Shown piece after piece: positions 50,800 through 62,879 of a stretch of 64,000 bases of DNA. Within the stretch, counting starts at the first letter, position 1. Each line of letters starts with the position of its first letter. The notes below the pieces were generated by a model that made no database searches, was not told where the DNA came from, and saw nothing but the letters and a program-made list of their open reading frames with translations. The position numbers and the translations under genes were made by a program. Source of the DNA: Anadara kagoshimensis (lineage: Eukaryota > Mollusca > Bivalvia > Arcoida > Arcidae); NCBI GenBank assembly GCA_021292105.1, contig CM037864.1, positions 5,800,413 to 5,864,412 of the forward strand. The letters run 5' to 3'.

Positions 50800-51060
50800 G
50801 GTGCCAATGGCTCCTAAAAATAAGTCAATGCCTTAAATTTTACAAGTTTTAACTCTATTATAGTTACAACTTCTGTCCTAAAGTGACCCGTCCTGAATTT
50901 CAAATAATTGATCTTTGAAGTAAACTTGTTCCCCAACTTCAAATACCGTAATAAAGCTTTCTGAAGTGACCTTGGTCTCCAAATTCAAATAATAAAGCTT
51001 TTTGAAGTGACCTTGGTCCCCAACTTTAAATAATTGAGCTCTTCTTACGAAATTGCATCT
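50800..51060 (+). repeat. Dispersed repeat family D with a local 48-bp duplication
   Basis: ggtgccaatggctcctaaaa, aaattttacaagtttt, cttctgtcctaaagtgacc resemble 61385..61550 (gggcccattagcccatgctt, ataaaaacttcttttctgaa, gtgagc). Downstream, ataaagctttctgaagtgac and ccttggtctccaaattcaaa recur as ataaagctttttgaagtgac and ccttggtccccaactttaaa. Confidence 0.55.
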
Positions 51061-52019
51061 TGAATGTTATATTGTACCATTGCAGCATGTCTTTGAATAT
51101 GAGGTTATACAGTCAAATAATAGTGTGTATACAGATTGTTTTAATGTTTTACTGTTTTCTATATACTATATAGATATATATCTATAGTCAGGGCACCTGT
51201 TACTCATTTGCAACATAGGTATGATGTAAGCAGCCAGATCTAGTAAATAAAGTGTATACTCTCTGGTAGTAAGTTATTATGAGGAAAATGTTGATCATTT
51301 AGCATCTTTATTAGATGTAAATTATTTCCGATTTTATGTGTGTATTCTCTGTGTAGTAAGAAATAAAAGTTTGTCGTAAAACAGACTTTACTACCGGTAG
51401 AATAAATTACTGTAGCTTCAATAACAAAATTTTGTATTTGCTAGGAAAAATAAAATTTCTCAGATTCAAATTTATAATTTTGATACCGGTAAATACATTT
51501 TTATTAAAGTTATCATTAAACAGTTTTAATAAATATTTTGTAAAAAAAAAAAAAAACAATTATTATTTTTGAGAATAATTGTGATGCAAGTTTAATAAAT
51601 TTTTCCCATGTTATAGTTTGCAGAGAAAATGGATGAAAATGTATGAGTAATGTAAATAAAATGATGAAAAATGAAAAATAGAGGAAAAATGAAAAATAGA
51701 AATTCCGAAATACAAGTTTATACTTGGATAAAGACTATTAAATTAGTTTTAGCATAGTATAGAATATAGATCTATATATGTATAAATTGATTGCTATATA
51801 TACATGTCACTATTGATTTCAGGATAAGATAGTTTAGGTAAACCCAATCAAATATTGAAACATTACACATGGATTAAAAAGCAACATAAATCAGAATTCT
51901 GAACATGTAAACATTAATGTGATTGATCTTACTAGAGTAGATTATTAATTTATGTGATAATGACTGAGCGGATGTATTATTCAGCATCTACTAGGAAAAA
52001 TGTGATATTAATGCAATCC

Positions 52020-52340
52020 CTCTTTGATCTCCCTCGTCACTTCTTAATATGCAACAGGGAAACAATATCGGCATTGTAAATTCATTTTATGGTACCCTCA
52101 CCCCACCCCCGCCCAATCCCACCCTGCCATTAACTACTATTTTGCATCTACAACAGAAACAAATTTCGAAGGTCATCACTGTCTTATAAACCTGATCTCA
52201 TTATTTGATATCTATGAGGGAAAAATATTGACATTGAACCTCCATTCTGCTGTCCTTAAATTGTTATTTAAAATCCATGAGGGAAAAAAAATCAACATTG
52301 AACCTCCTTTCTGGTACCCCCACCTCATTATTTAACCTAT
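52020..52340 (+). repeat. Imperfect tandem repeat
   Basis: Three versions of gagggaaaaa.attgacattg followed by aacctccattctgg and acccccacc-type text, in a region with unusual C runs (caccccacccccgcccaatc). Spacing is irregular, about 80 to 120 bases. Confidence 0.5.
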
Positions 52341-53204
52341 CTATTAATGGATGCCCTGTATCCCAGAATGACGTCATTGGTTGTCATGGTAATCATTAAA
52401 CAAGAGAGAAAATGGTTCCATAAAGCTTGCATGCTGTCCCATCATATTATCTATATTGTGGATCTTACTCTATCTTTGTATCAGCAGTCAATTAGTCTTA
52501 ATATGTATACAGTAACAAACACATGTATGAATTTGAAAGACAGAAAAAAGGGAAAATTGACAGAAATTTTAGTGTTCTTTTATGCAACATTTTTTGGCAT
52601 TTGATCCACTATAGTATACTATCTAGTTAGTTTGTTTCCCGGTGATTAGGTGAAAATTGACCTTTTAATTTGACCCCTGTGACTGATGTAGATTCCTTTC
52701 GCAGGAATTACTGGTATTTCTTCCCAGCATCAGTAAATGATCTCTGATGTCATAGACAAAAATAGAAACCTGCTCTGCTGGCCAATAGACGATGGATAGA
52801 TAGACAAAAGATAGATGGATAGATAGATAGTTGGACAGTGGGTTTTTTGTTGAGGGATATTATAGTAGTATTGTTATATTGTATTTGGTATTGATCTGAG
52901 CTTGTTTAACCAATAATAAAGTTCTATCTGACATGGGTATTGATCCCCTGGTTATATATACAGATATATATGTATGTGTGTGTGTATCAATTGCATTTCT
53001 GATCACTATTACCAGTAGTGTATGGAGCTAACAAATTTACTTTCATTTTAAGTAAATTTGCAGAGAGACAGTAGTAACCAAGATATTTGTAGTAGCCTAA
53101 GTAGGATCTAGTTTTAAGTTTGCATTGCCATTAGCTCTTGTCTTTGTGAATTTTCAACCCTGTAACTTTCGAAGTAATTATACCATTAATTTGGTTGATT
53201 AAAC

Positions 53205-53345
53205 TTGGTTTTATGCCCCAGTCAAGAATATTTCACTTCTATTGAGATGTTAAAGCTGAAATGACAGAAATTTGTTAAGAATTTTTATTTTCCTTTGCAT
53301 TGTGCTCAGGGCAATGTGTCGGGAGGGTTTTTAGCATGCCAGGCC
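53205..53345 (-). mobile_element. SINE tail fragment, copy 3
   Basis: Begins ttatgccccagtcaagaata, the tail phrase of the copies at 9622 and 17400, and continues with cctttgcattgtgctcaggg (compare cctttgctgtgcactcatgg at 17510). The tRNA-like head is missing. A T run (53388..53414) and a GA run (53461..53486) follow. Confidence 0.6.
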
Positions 53346-53383
53346 TATCTGATCACAAAGTTTAGTGACACAGTTCAGTAAAG

Positions 53384-53414
<31 letters not shown>

Positions 53415-53460
53415 GAAAAATTTAGAAAACTTATGTAATATAGACAGAAATGCTAACATG

Positions 53461-53486
53461 GAGAGAGAGAGAGAGAGAGAGAGAGA
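53461..53486. repeat. GA microsatellite
   Basis: About 26 bases of uninterrupted GA. Confidence 0.9.
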
Positions 53487-54721
53487 AGCAGAAATAGATG
53501 AGACATTTATAGTTATCTGGCAGTTAGGTAGACACATGACATAGTATTGTATCTGTGTTGTAGTTAGTGTTAGTTATTGGCATACATATAGTACCTACAT
53601 ATTATACATAATTGTACTAATAATCCAATGTAAGTACCAAAAATACAGTAACTGAACTCTCCAAGGTAGCTTGGTAGTTACCAACATATTTATATAACTT
53701 GGCACAGAACTGTTACTCCAAAAATGATGACACATATGTGTACAGACATACAAACATACACACACACAAACACACATAGTGATATACATACAAACACATG
53801 CTCTCTTGGGCACAGAGACATACACATAGAAATTCCCTTGAAATTTCAGTGGGTAACCTTCTTTCCAATTCTGTGAAAAATACTTTTAAGTATTCAAAAA
53901 TTGTCACAATTTGGTTATTTATAGAAATCCACTGGTATACTTGTACAATTACAAAAAACTAAGTTATGTGTAAGAATATGAAATGGAATTAAGACAATTT
54001 GCTGAGTAATTCTGAGTTACCTAAATGACCTGAAGGTTTGGTAATCTTTCTTACAATGTCTGAAGATCATATTAAAAGATTTCTATATACCTGGCCTACT
54101 CATTTTATACCTGTAGTAATTAATGATTAAAAATTGTTTAAAACATTGTAAACATGTAAGTATTACTGGTATTAACAATGAAAGTTGTTAAATAGTGTAT
54201 CATTATATATATACATATATAGGATATATAATATGCAGTGTGTTATAAGGGCATTAAGAGCTCATAATTTAGAATTGGCTGATATTGAACTTACAATACC
54301 TGTAATCACAGCTTTTAATGTCTTGTTAGTAAACCAACGCCAGGTATTTATCAGGTGATCAGGTTTAAGTTCGCATTAAAAGAAAAAAGTAAATAATACA
54401 CATAACATTTTCCTATTGTACAGTGGATCAGCTGTTTGTATTAACAAAAGAGGGCAAAAAGAAGGATATTTTTTGATTACTTTTTGTTTTCGTATTGAAA
54501 TTAAAAATCATTGAAATTTCAGACTTGCCAAGTATTACAAGTTATTTGTCCTAAAACTAGAGCATTTGGCAGAACCAAACATTTTGTTTCAAATCAATTC
54601 CCACACGAGAAATATTTTACACTGTCAATGCCATTTGTCATACAGTCCATCTTATAGAAACATATTTTTAAAAGTGGTGCACAGATTGCACTCATTGTGA
54701 TTGACTGAAAACCATCCAATA

Positions 54722-54905
54722 TACAGCGGTTTCCTTAAGAACCGACAACAGGCAGTTTTGACCACCTAAAGCTCAAAATTAGCCTGTTAGAATTCATAAA
54801 ATTGCCTGCAGAAGACCTGAATATTATTTTCGGCCTATGCCACCCGTTGACCCCTGTCTTGATAGATAGTCAATCTACCTCCTGCTACAAATTTTAGGCA
54901 ATCAC
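54722..54905 (-). repeat. Dispersed repeat family A, copy 2
   Basis: gtttccttaagaaccgacaa, caggcagttttgaccaccta, gttagaattcataaaattgc, gtcaatctacctcctgctac: the reverse complement of the series at 2850..3010. Confidence 0.7.
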
Positions 54906-55528
54906 AATATAGTTAAAAGATAAAAACTACATGCTATATATACATGTACTTGTCATTTAACAACAAATTGTAACATAGAATGAAACCCTGGACATTTCAC
55001 ACACTAGTTTTTCTGTAGCCTTGTGTGTAGTAAACGCCAGGAACATTAAATACTTTGGTAAAAGTACTCTGGTTACTAACAAAAAGTACCCCAGAGCTCC
55101 AGAATCAAAGTACAATACTGACAGTAAAAAAAGTTAAATACCAAGACACTACCAATACACTACCCCAGAATTTCTTAATTAAGGTACAATACTGACAGTA
55201 AAACAATGTCACATAAAGTAGAAAACAGACACAAATACAGCTATTTTAAACATTTAGAAACCCAGGAAATACTTGCCATACTACTATAGTTACCTATATA
55301 TTCAAAAATTTGAAACTTAGGTCAGTCAACTCTAATACCAAAAAGTACCCCAGCACCTCAGAAACTGATGTGACTAGTATCATGGTGAATTTCAATAAAT
55401 AAAAAAAACCTTATAAATACATGCCTACTATTCAGAACTGCTGCAGTTATGAGGTATCTATGTTCTCAAAAGTGTAAAACTTTTAGTTTGGTAAAAACAC
55501 CAGAATTTCAAGGTTTGTAGGTCTTAAT

Positions 55529-55715
55529 CAGTGTTTTCTTCAAGAGCTGGCAACAGACACATTTGACTGCTTAAAACTCTAAATCGGCTGGTTAGAATTT
55601 ATAAAATTGCCTTCAGAAGACATGAAAATTGTTTTCGGCCTAGGTGCCCTCCTTTGACCCCTGGGCTGTTAGATTAGTCAATCTACCTCCTGGTACTAAT
55701 TTTAGGGAAATCCCT
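55529..55715 (-). repeat. Dispersed repeat family A, copy 3
   Basis: gttttcttcaagagctggca, gttagaatttataaaattgc, ttttcggcctaggtgccctc, gtcaatctacctcctggtac, in the same order and orientation as copy 2. The two copies are about 800 bases apart. Confidence 0.7.
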
Positions 55716-56130
55716 GCTTGATACCGTAACAAGAAAAAAAAATTAAATAAACTAAAAAAAAAAAACCTACTTACCAGGCTACTACTTCCTCTACCTACTA
55801 CTTTACTACCTGTGTACTCAAAAACTTGTGACAGTAGAGAACATTACATAAGTTAGTTTGACAGTAATATAATAAAAACTTGATACAATTCCAGAAGTGA
55901 TTGTAGGCATATACATAGAGAATCTAGGGTATTTCAGGATTAATACTAGTACTACCATTTATTATATATACATGTAAACTTTGATTTATGTCCAATTTTA
56001 ATTGAATGAAAGGTAGTTTAGAACAGGTAAAATTTTCTGATCGGCCCTGATACTTATAATATGTCTTTAGGTCTAATAGTTTTGAATCGCAACACTGTGA
56101 GTAATCTTAAGGGCCGTTAGTACACTTGTA

Positions 56131-56329
56131 CAGTCAACCTGTCTATAAAGGCTAGCCAAGGGAACCAGTAAAAGTGAAAAAAGTAAAAGTAAAAGTGACC
56201 TTTACAGGCAGGTGGTCTTTATATACAGGTTCAAATAACATGAATAAAGAACAATTGGGATACAATTCTACTGGCCTTTATATGCAAGTGTCTCTTATAT
56301 AGAGGTGGCTTTTAAGGCAGGTTGGACTG
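56131..56329. mobile_element. Palindromic MITE, copy 4
   Basis: TA|CAGTCAACCTGTCTATAAAG to gcaggttggactg|TA, about 199 bp, in the opposite orientation to copy 1 (aaccagtaaaagtg comes first, gatacaattctactggcctt later). It has a small internal duplication (aaaagtaaaagtaaaagtga). Confidence 0.8.
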
Positions 56330-58277
56330 TACTGTAATGGATCTTGCCAGTGTACCACATGATCAAAACCCCTTAGCATTTGTGCGGAACATTTTGGTGC
56401 ACTGGCAAACCCCATGGCTTCAAACTTGAATACTATTAAGTCTAGGAAAATTTTGCATCTGTTTTCACTTAAATTTTGCAAAAGTGAAAAGTAAAAAATT
56501 TGTGAATATTTCATTTTGATGTAAGTCACATGCATTGGCATTGACCATTTTCCAAGTCATTTCTGACATCAGGGAAATAAAAAGTAGATGCATATCTTGA
56601 AATTCTGATTCTCAGGAATTTCCTTATTTATTGTACTTATAAAGACAGAAGAGTTTCACAGCCTTCAAATCATGTATAAGCTTGTATGTGCAATATATCT
56701 GCTAAATTTTACCAAAATCAAATCTTGTATATTTAGACAAAGCGCTATACCAGTAATCATTGTAGATGAAAAAAGTTTATAAGTGTATTGAATGGCCTTA
56801 ATTCTAAGTCTATGACTTTGTTAATCGTTAAATTAAAATGTTAATTTTAAGTTTGTATTGTAATCATTTTTAATTAAAATGTTAATTTTAAGTTTGTGTT
56901 GTATTTAATCAGAAAAATAAATCATTTATTTTGAATAAATTAAACTTATCAATACTATAAGTAAGTAATCTTTATTCATGATAAATTATAAATCATTCTA
57001 TACTCTTTAGAATCAGTAATTTCTTAAAACCCAATAAGTTGATAAGTTTCCACCCTGTTATTAAATGGCAAACCGTATGTAAATCTATTTCATATTGTAA
57101 TACAACTTGGTAAAGAATATGTTTGTGTCTGGGTAAAGAGTATATAACAAAAATGATGAGATACACCCTGTATGCAGTGTACGTCACAAACTAGAAATCA
57201 ATGAGATGATGGCCTGAAGGATGTTGAACTTTAAAAATGAAGTGCGTCAGGATAAAAACTTGAATGAAAAAATTCGGATACTTTTGTTTCATCCTTTTTA
57301 CATGCCATTATAACATATAGCTTCATAATCCCAAATGATTGTTTGTAATCAATAGATCCCTAGAATTGTTTGATTATATTCAAAAAGCAATCTCTTGACA
57401 ATAAGTATGTTAGACAAAACTTTTTTGTTCCAATTAAAACGTAAAATATATTTTAGTAACAAATTTCCTGAAACAAATAGCCTTTTAATTAAATTAATGA
57501 AAACCTACACCCCAGAAAAGCTAAAACCCAACAGGACTCTTTTAAGTTCACATATTTGGGCTCTGTTGAAAATCTGGAGGTTTCTGGTCATCAGACATTT
57601 ATTGTGAAGAGGGAGTCTGACAATGCTAGTATCCATGTTCTGTTTAGCATGATGTCATTTTGTTCTTAATCATGTAACATGTACAAAGGGGAATTATCAA
57701 TACAAATTGTAACAATTCTTACACAGACTCTTCCTGGGATTAGTACCTGTAAGGTAATCATGTCAACTTCATTGTACAGAACTGTATTGTAAGTGTGTAC
57801 ACTTGTACAACATATTTATAGACCATTTTATTTTAAAAAAATGAAATACTGGTTTGCATGTTTTAACCACTTACTTTATATAAAGCCTTTGACAGAACAA
57901 ATGAACATGACACTTGTTTTCAAATATACATAGTGAAATTCCAATAACTCCAAAGTGCATACATTGAATTCTGATTTTTGACCAATTACTAACAGTCATT
58001 AACATGGAATGGATAAAGTTTCAAATTAGAACAACCGAAAAAGTTTTTTTTCTGAAGTTATCTAGGCATTGAAAATATTGATGTTACTGATGTTCTATAT
58101 TAGAGGCAATGAAACTTAAATTTGAGTTCCAAAGCAATGTGTTTGTACCATTGTGTAAATTCTGTATATTTACGGGGCATCTGCTAAAATGTTCCATCAT
58201 ATATATTTCATTTATGATATATTTATAATTCTAGAATTTCTTGACTTGCATTTAATGTTGATATTTATATATTACAG

Positions 58278-58342
58278 GGGATCCAACAAACACTCTGAGT
58301 GGCACCAGTGACCCTTACAAGACATTATTTGTGGCTAGAATC
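58278..58342 (+). CDS. snrnp70: U1 snRNP 70 kDa protein, exon 4 (last in window)
   Basis: atattacag|GG to ATC|GTAAGT, 65 bases. GG completes the Trp codon of exon 3, then DPTNTLSGTSDPYKTLFVAR plus I follows. It aligns with the segment entering the RRM of U1-70K (human [22 protein letters not shown]); LFVARI is beta strand 1 with the RNP2-type motif. The next block of the family (NYDT..SKLRREFE) was not found before 64000, so the gene is cut by the right edge and the rest of the RRM and the Arg-rich tail lie outside. Confidence 0.93.
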
Positions 58343-58981
58343 GTAAGTACACCTTTAGCAATCGCTGTTGTAAAGTGACTATAAACCTTGTAACCTTTTG
58401 CTGCTTAAAAAGTGGTGAAATGTTACAAGTACTTCTAGGACATATTAGGAATATTTAAAGGAAGAAATTTTGAAAAACATTACTGAACAAATTTGTGAAA
58501 TATTGGAACCTGCATCTTTGAATCACCCATACATGTATATATGTTCAACTACTTCCAAGAGGCCAGCTACAAGTCTTCTATCAGTGGTCTTTGTAGATAG
58601 GAGAACAAGTTTTCTATTATTGCAAAACATTGTGTTCTAAAAGCTATGTCTTTAAGTCATTGTTCAAAATGAAATGCCTTTGCCTTTTTTTGTCAACTAC
58701 ATGGATGCATTTAAAATTTTCCTCAATCTAGATGAATTTCTTCCTTGAGATATTCCTGGTAAGTACATGGTGCAATAGATGTTGTTTATTTTGTTTTCTT
58801 TTGGCTTTGTATTATGAATTGGTCAAACGATGAACTAAGAAACATAAATCATGAAAAATAAACAAAAAAACTATGAAGATGGTGACTACAAGATAAAACA
58901 GAATATTGGTTCTAATGAAACATGAAGATTAAGGTTTGTTTTTGCCAATCGGGTACAACACACATTTATTCACGAGGTAAT

Positions 58982-59110
58982 TACCAGTTCCTGATGCAAG
59001 ACGATCATGGGCAATTATGGGTTCCTGATGCAAGACGGCCATAGGCAATTACCTTTTCCCGATACAAGACGGCCATAGGCAATTACCAGTTCCTAATACA
59101 AGATGACCAT
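58982..59110 (+). repeat. 34-bp tandem repeat, four copies
   Basis: The unit is close to ggcaattaccagttcctgat followed by acaagacggccata; the caagac/g element steps by 34 bases (58996, 59030, 59064, 59098). Confidence 0.9.
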
Positions 59111-60666
59111 TGCCAGGACTACTGATCCCAAATACCAGAATGCATCCACAAAGGCACAGAAAATAACATTTTACCAGTATAAACCACACTGGCTTTACAA
59201 AGACGTAAAAAGAGAACTTTTAAGTACCATGTCCATCCTCCAAAAATTTTCATATATATCATATACATTTATGTTGACGTATTGATAAGATTTGACTGAT
59301 ATACATGTACAGATAGACTGAAAACAACTAGAATGACATGTATTCTAATTGTGTTCAACACTGGTATAATTTCTGTGTCATTTATTTTGAGGTTTGAAGC
59401 AACAAATGCTCTAAAACAAGTCATTTAGATATGGTAAGGGAAATAACCCTTTCTTATCTGCTGATTGACAAATTTCAAAAGTTGCATGTTTTCATTTGAG
59501 GTAGCCAAAATTTGCATTGTTTGTTAACTTCTGAGAAGTTCTTTCAAAACCAACGTCATTTAGTAATTTTGTAGAAAATACTTTTAAAAAGAACTGTATG
59601 TTTTCACAAATTTTGGAAATTTTGGCTCCTAATTATTTTAAATTTGTGGAAACCTCAAATAAGACATGAATGTTAAAGCCTCTATTTTACTTAAATATAA
59701 AAAAATTAATGAAGCCTCTTTTGTTTTATACTTTATGATTTTTGGACTCCATTATTTTGGTTGTAAATGTATAAGAATATTGCATGATCTAGTTGAGATT
59801 TTATTGCCTATGTTGATGGTTTTGTCAGGAATCACACATGATAGATAGCATCTTTTTGTAACACTGACACAGATAACTGGTCATACCAGAATAACAATTT
59901 CACCCGTACATTGGTCCAGATGTTTATGTCTAGTATGATAACAGCACTTTGGTCTAGAAATCTATGTGAAAAGTTTCGTTTTGTATTTTAAAAAAAATGT
60001 CATCAATTAACAGCATTGACTACTGCAATTCATGTATTATTCATCTTTAACATGTAATACATTGGAACTTCAATTCAAGAACTTCAGGTTTTGGGTGTTG
60101 AGTTGTTAAATTCAATGAAATAACTTTGGGGGAACTCTTTTATGTACCAAACAATGAGAAATATTCTTTTTGACTAAAAGTAACTTTTAAAGTTGAATCT
60201 TCTCACCAAGACCACCAAAAGTCTGTAAAATTCTCAGTATAAAAGCATGATACAAGTCCAACAAGTCATTGCCTCTGAGGGAGTATTAAATATATCCCAA
60301 ACCAGTAAGGTGATTTTTCAAAACAGTGTATGCCTGTCCCATAGCCAGTATTAGGTGGACCAACACCTTTAAGAATGGCAGTTGCACTTTGTATAAACTT
60401 GTAATTGAGTTGTACTTTATGGTGCATGTTACATTCTATCAACTAAATGCAGTTAATTTACATAAGTGGTAAAATATTTAGTATTATCTATTTATTCACA
60501 TTAAGTTGATTACTTTTGAAGAATAGATTTCATGGTGTGTGACAATAAGTGTGATTGAAGTACAGTAGACAGGATGATTTGTCTCTGCTGATAATGTTCT
60601 GGAACTGTTTTGGAAATATTGTTGTCTTTGTAAATAAATAACCACAGTTCTAAAACTAATATGGAA

Positions 60667-61154
60667 AATCATTTTACACTTGCACCATGACGGGCTAAAT
60701 CATTTTACACTTGTACCATGGCGGGCCCAATCATTTTACACTTGCACCATGGCAGGCCCAATCATTTTACACTTGTACCATGGTGGGCCCAATCATTTTA
60801 CACTTGTACCATGGTGGGCCCAATCATTTTACACTTGTACCATGGTGGGCCCAATCATTTTACACTTGTACCATGGCGGGCCCAATCATTTTACACTTGT
60901 ACCATGGCAGGCCCAATCATTTTACACTTGTACCATGGTGGGCCCAATCATTTTACACTTGTACCATGGCGGGCCCAATCATTTTACACTTGCACCATGG
61001 CGGGCCCAATCATTTTCCACTTGTACCATGGTGGGCCCAATCATTTTACACTTGTACCATGGCGGGCCCAATCATTTTACACTTGTACCATGGTGGGCCC
61101 AATCATTTTACACTTGTACCATGGCGGGCCCAATCATTTTACACTTGTACCATG
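60667..61154 (+). repeat. 31-bp tandem array, about 15-16 copies
   Basis: The unit is cccaatcattttacacttgt followed by accatggcggg. The step is exactly 31 bases (for example 60726 to 60757). The only variation is mainly gcggg, gtggg or gcagg and gcacc or gtacc. As 31 is not a multiple of 3 and the unit has no stop, three plus frames of about 150 to 177 codons stay open; they are not genes. Confidence 0.97.
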
Positions 61155-61384
61155 CGATGCCTGTCAAGGTTTTATATAACCCATTGATGTCTCTACTAAT
61201 TATTGAAACATAATATGAATGTCATTATGTCCTCAATGAAGGGTTGCACATCATGTTTACTCCCACTAACATTTTGTCTTCACATTCTTGAAAACAATTT
61301 AACAGATCTTTATTATATTTACATCCCTGGTGAAGGGATACTAACTATTATCAGGTAATTGGTGAAGCCTAAGTATTGTCTTTT

Positions 61385-61550
61385 TCTCAGGGATTGAGAT
61401 AAGCAGGGGCCCATTAGCCCATGCTTCCTAAAAATCAGTCTGGGTTCCTAAATATTTAACCATTTTAGCTATTTATTACTATAAAAACTTCTTTTCTGAA
61501 GTGAGCTGGCCCCTACCTCAAATTAGTTAAGTTTCATCCCTGTTTCTGTA
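61385..61550 (+). repeat. Dispersed repeat family D, copy 2
   Basis: gggcccattagcccatgctt, cctaaaaatcagtctgggtt, aaaacttcttttctgaagtg: diverged counterpart of 50800..50890. Confidence 0.5.
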
Positions 61551-61619
61551 GTTATATGCAACACCTGTTTGTTTTTACCTGTCTGAATATCAAGTTTGAA
61601 ATTCACTGTGTTCATTCTA

Positions 61620-61790
61620 GATGGGGCAATTGAGGCCTTATTTTACCAATTGGCCCCATTGTTACAACCTTATTTGGCCATATTTAACATTACAAGAATG
61701 CAAAAATTTTGATGTTATGGTGTTTTAGAGGAAAGTTATTGAAAGCGACTCCCTCCTGAAAAATCCTAGTTTAAACACTGAACTGAACTT
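61620..61790 (+). repeat. Dispersed repeat family C, copy 3
   Basis: Contains ccttatttggccatatttaa, aaattttgatgttatggtgt, tttagaggaaagttattgaa and ctcctgaaaaatcctagttt, in family order. Confidence 0.7.
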
Positions 61791-61828
61791 AATAAGTATC
61801 AGGAATGAAAAATTAAAATTATACTATA

Positions 61829-62007
61829 CGGTCAAACTTGTCTATAAAGGCCACCTAAGGGAACCAGTAAAATTTACCTTAATGAGCAGGTGACCTTTAT
61901 ATACAGGTTCAAATAATATGAGTAAAGAACAATTGGGACACAATGTAACTGGCCTTTATAAGCAAGTGGACCTTATATAGAGGTGGCCTTTAAGGTAGGT
62001 TTGACTG
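61829..62007. mobile_element. Palindromic MITE, copy 5
   Basis: TA|CGGTCAAACTTGTCTATAAA to aaggtaggtttgactg|TA, 179 bp. Interior: ggccacctaagggaaccagt, aagaacaattgggacacaat, gcaagtggaccttatataga. Same orientation as copy 4. Confidence 0.85.
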
Positions 62008-62139
62008 TATCTAAATATTATATGTACCCTGTAGAAGTAAACCTGATGTTTCCTAGCTCCATAACTCATCTGGTCCAGTAGGCAAATCATCCAATAAATG
62101 ATTATCTCTTCACATAAAATGATATCCTGCTATTTATAG

Positions 62140-62580
62140 AGCTTAATAAAACTACAAGATGACAACACTGCATATAGTACATACATCTAGAGAATTTGAA
62201 ACTACTTCAGACTTCATTGAAACCTCTTCAAACTTCTTTTCAGCTTGGTAAAGCCATAAGATTGTAATACTGCCTATATTTTTCTAAAGATTTAAAACCA
62301 CTTCAGACTTCATTGTAGCTTGGATAAAGATGTAAGATGGCAACATATTTAGCAATCTGTAATCTATAGTGCTCCATTTTCTTAGATTATCTGTTCATTT
62401 GTGAAATTGTCCCACTATTTCTATATAATTTAAAACCACTTCAGACTTTTTTTGAGCTTGGTAAAGCCGTAAGTTGGCAACAACCTGCCTATAGTTTTCC
62501 TAGAGATTTAAAACCACTTCAGACTTCATTTTAGTTTGACAAAGCTGTAAGGTGGCAACACATTTAGCAATCTGTATTTT
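62140..62580 (+). repeat. Diverged tandem repeat, four units
   Basis: ttaaaaccacttcagacttc followed by agcttggtaaagc.gtaag and tggcaaca recurs with changes at about 62203, 62297, 62433 and 62514. Two units end in acatttagcaatctgtaat/ttt. Confidence 0.65.
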
Positions 62581-62879
62581 TATAATTCTCTCTTTAACTG
62601 TATTACACACATAAATTATGTGTCATATTGTGTTTTCTATATAGATATATATCTTAGCTTGTTACAAACACATTGTTCTAGATATATTAATGCATTGTGA
62701 TGGTTTTAGATCAAGTTTGCTGCTTCGGCTTGTTTCTTGGATATCTGCTTTGAAAGTTCTTACCCAGCATGATTTGACATGTGTTATACTGAAATTGTGT
62801 GCTGTTCACTATTCTAGGGTAGTTTAAGTAGACAATTCAGTTGAGAAGATTTGAGTCTGGAAAACAGTTACTGATTTTT

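Larger units (their letters stand above)
44722..58277 (+). other. snrnp70 intron 3
   Basis: 13.6 kb, GTAAGT to atattacag. It contains MITE copies (47724..47896, 56131..56329), a SINE tail (53205..53345), two family A copies, two poly-A runs, microsatellites, a 25-bp tandem repeat, and a GC-richer block (about 49080..49580) that holds the second candidate channel first exon on the minus strand. No other gene is supported. Confidence 0.75.

Noticed and set aside
58721..58760. Possible snrnp70 exon 5 after ctcaatctag
   Set aside because: The sequence that follows does not encode the expected NYDT..SKLRREFE block of the RRM.
60680..61213. Three overlapping frames of 153 to 177 codons
   Set aside because: All lie in the 31-bp tandem array and read the same DNA in three frames.
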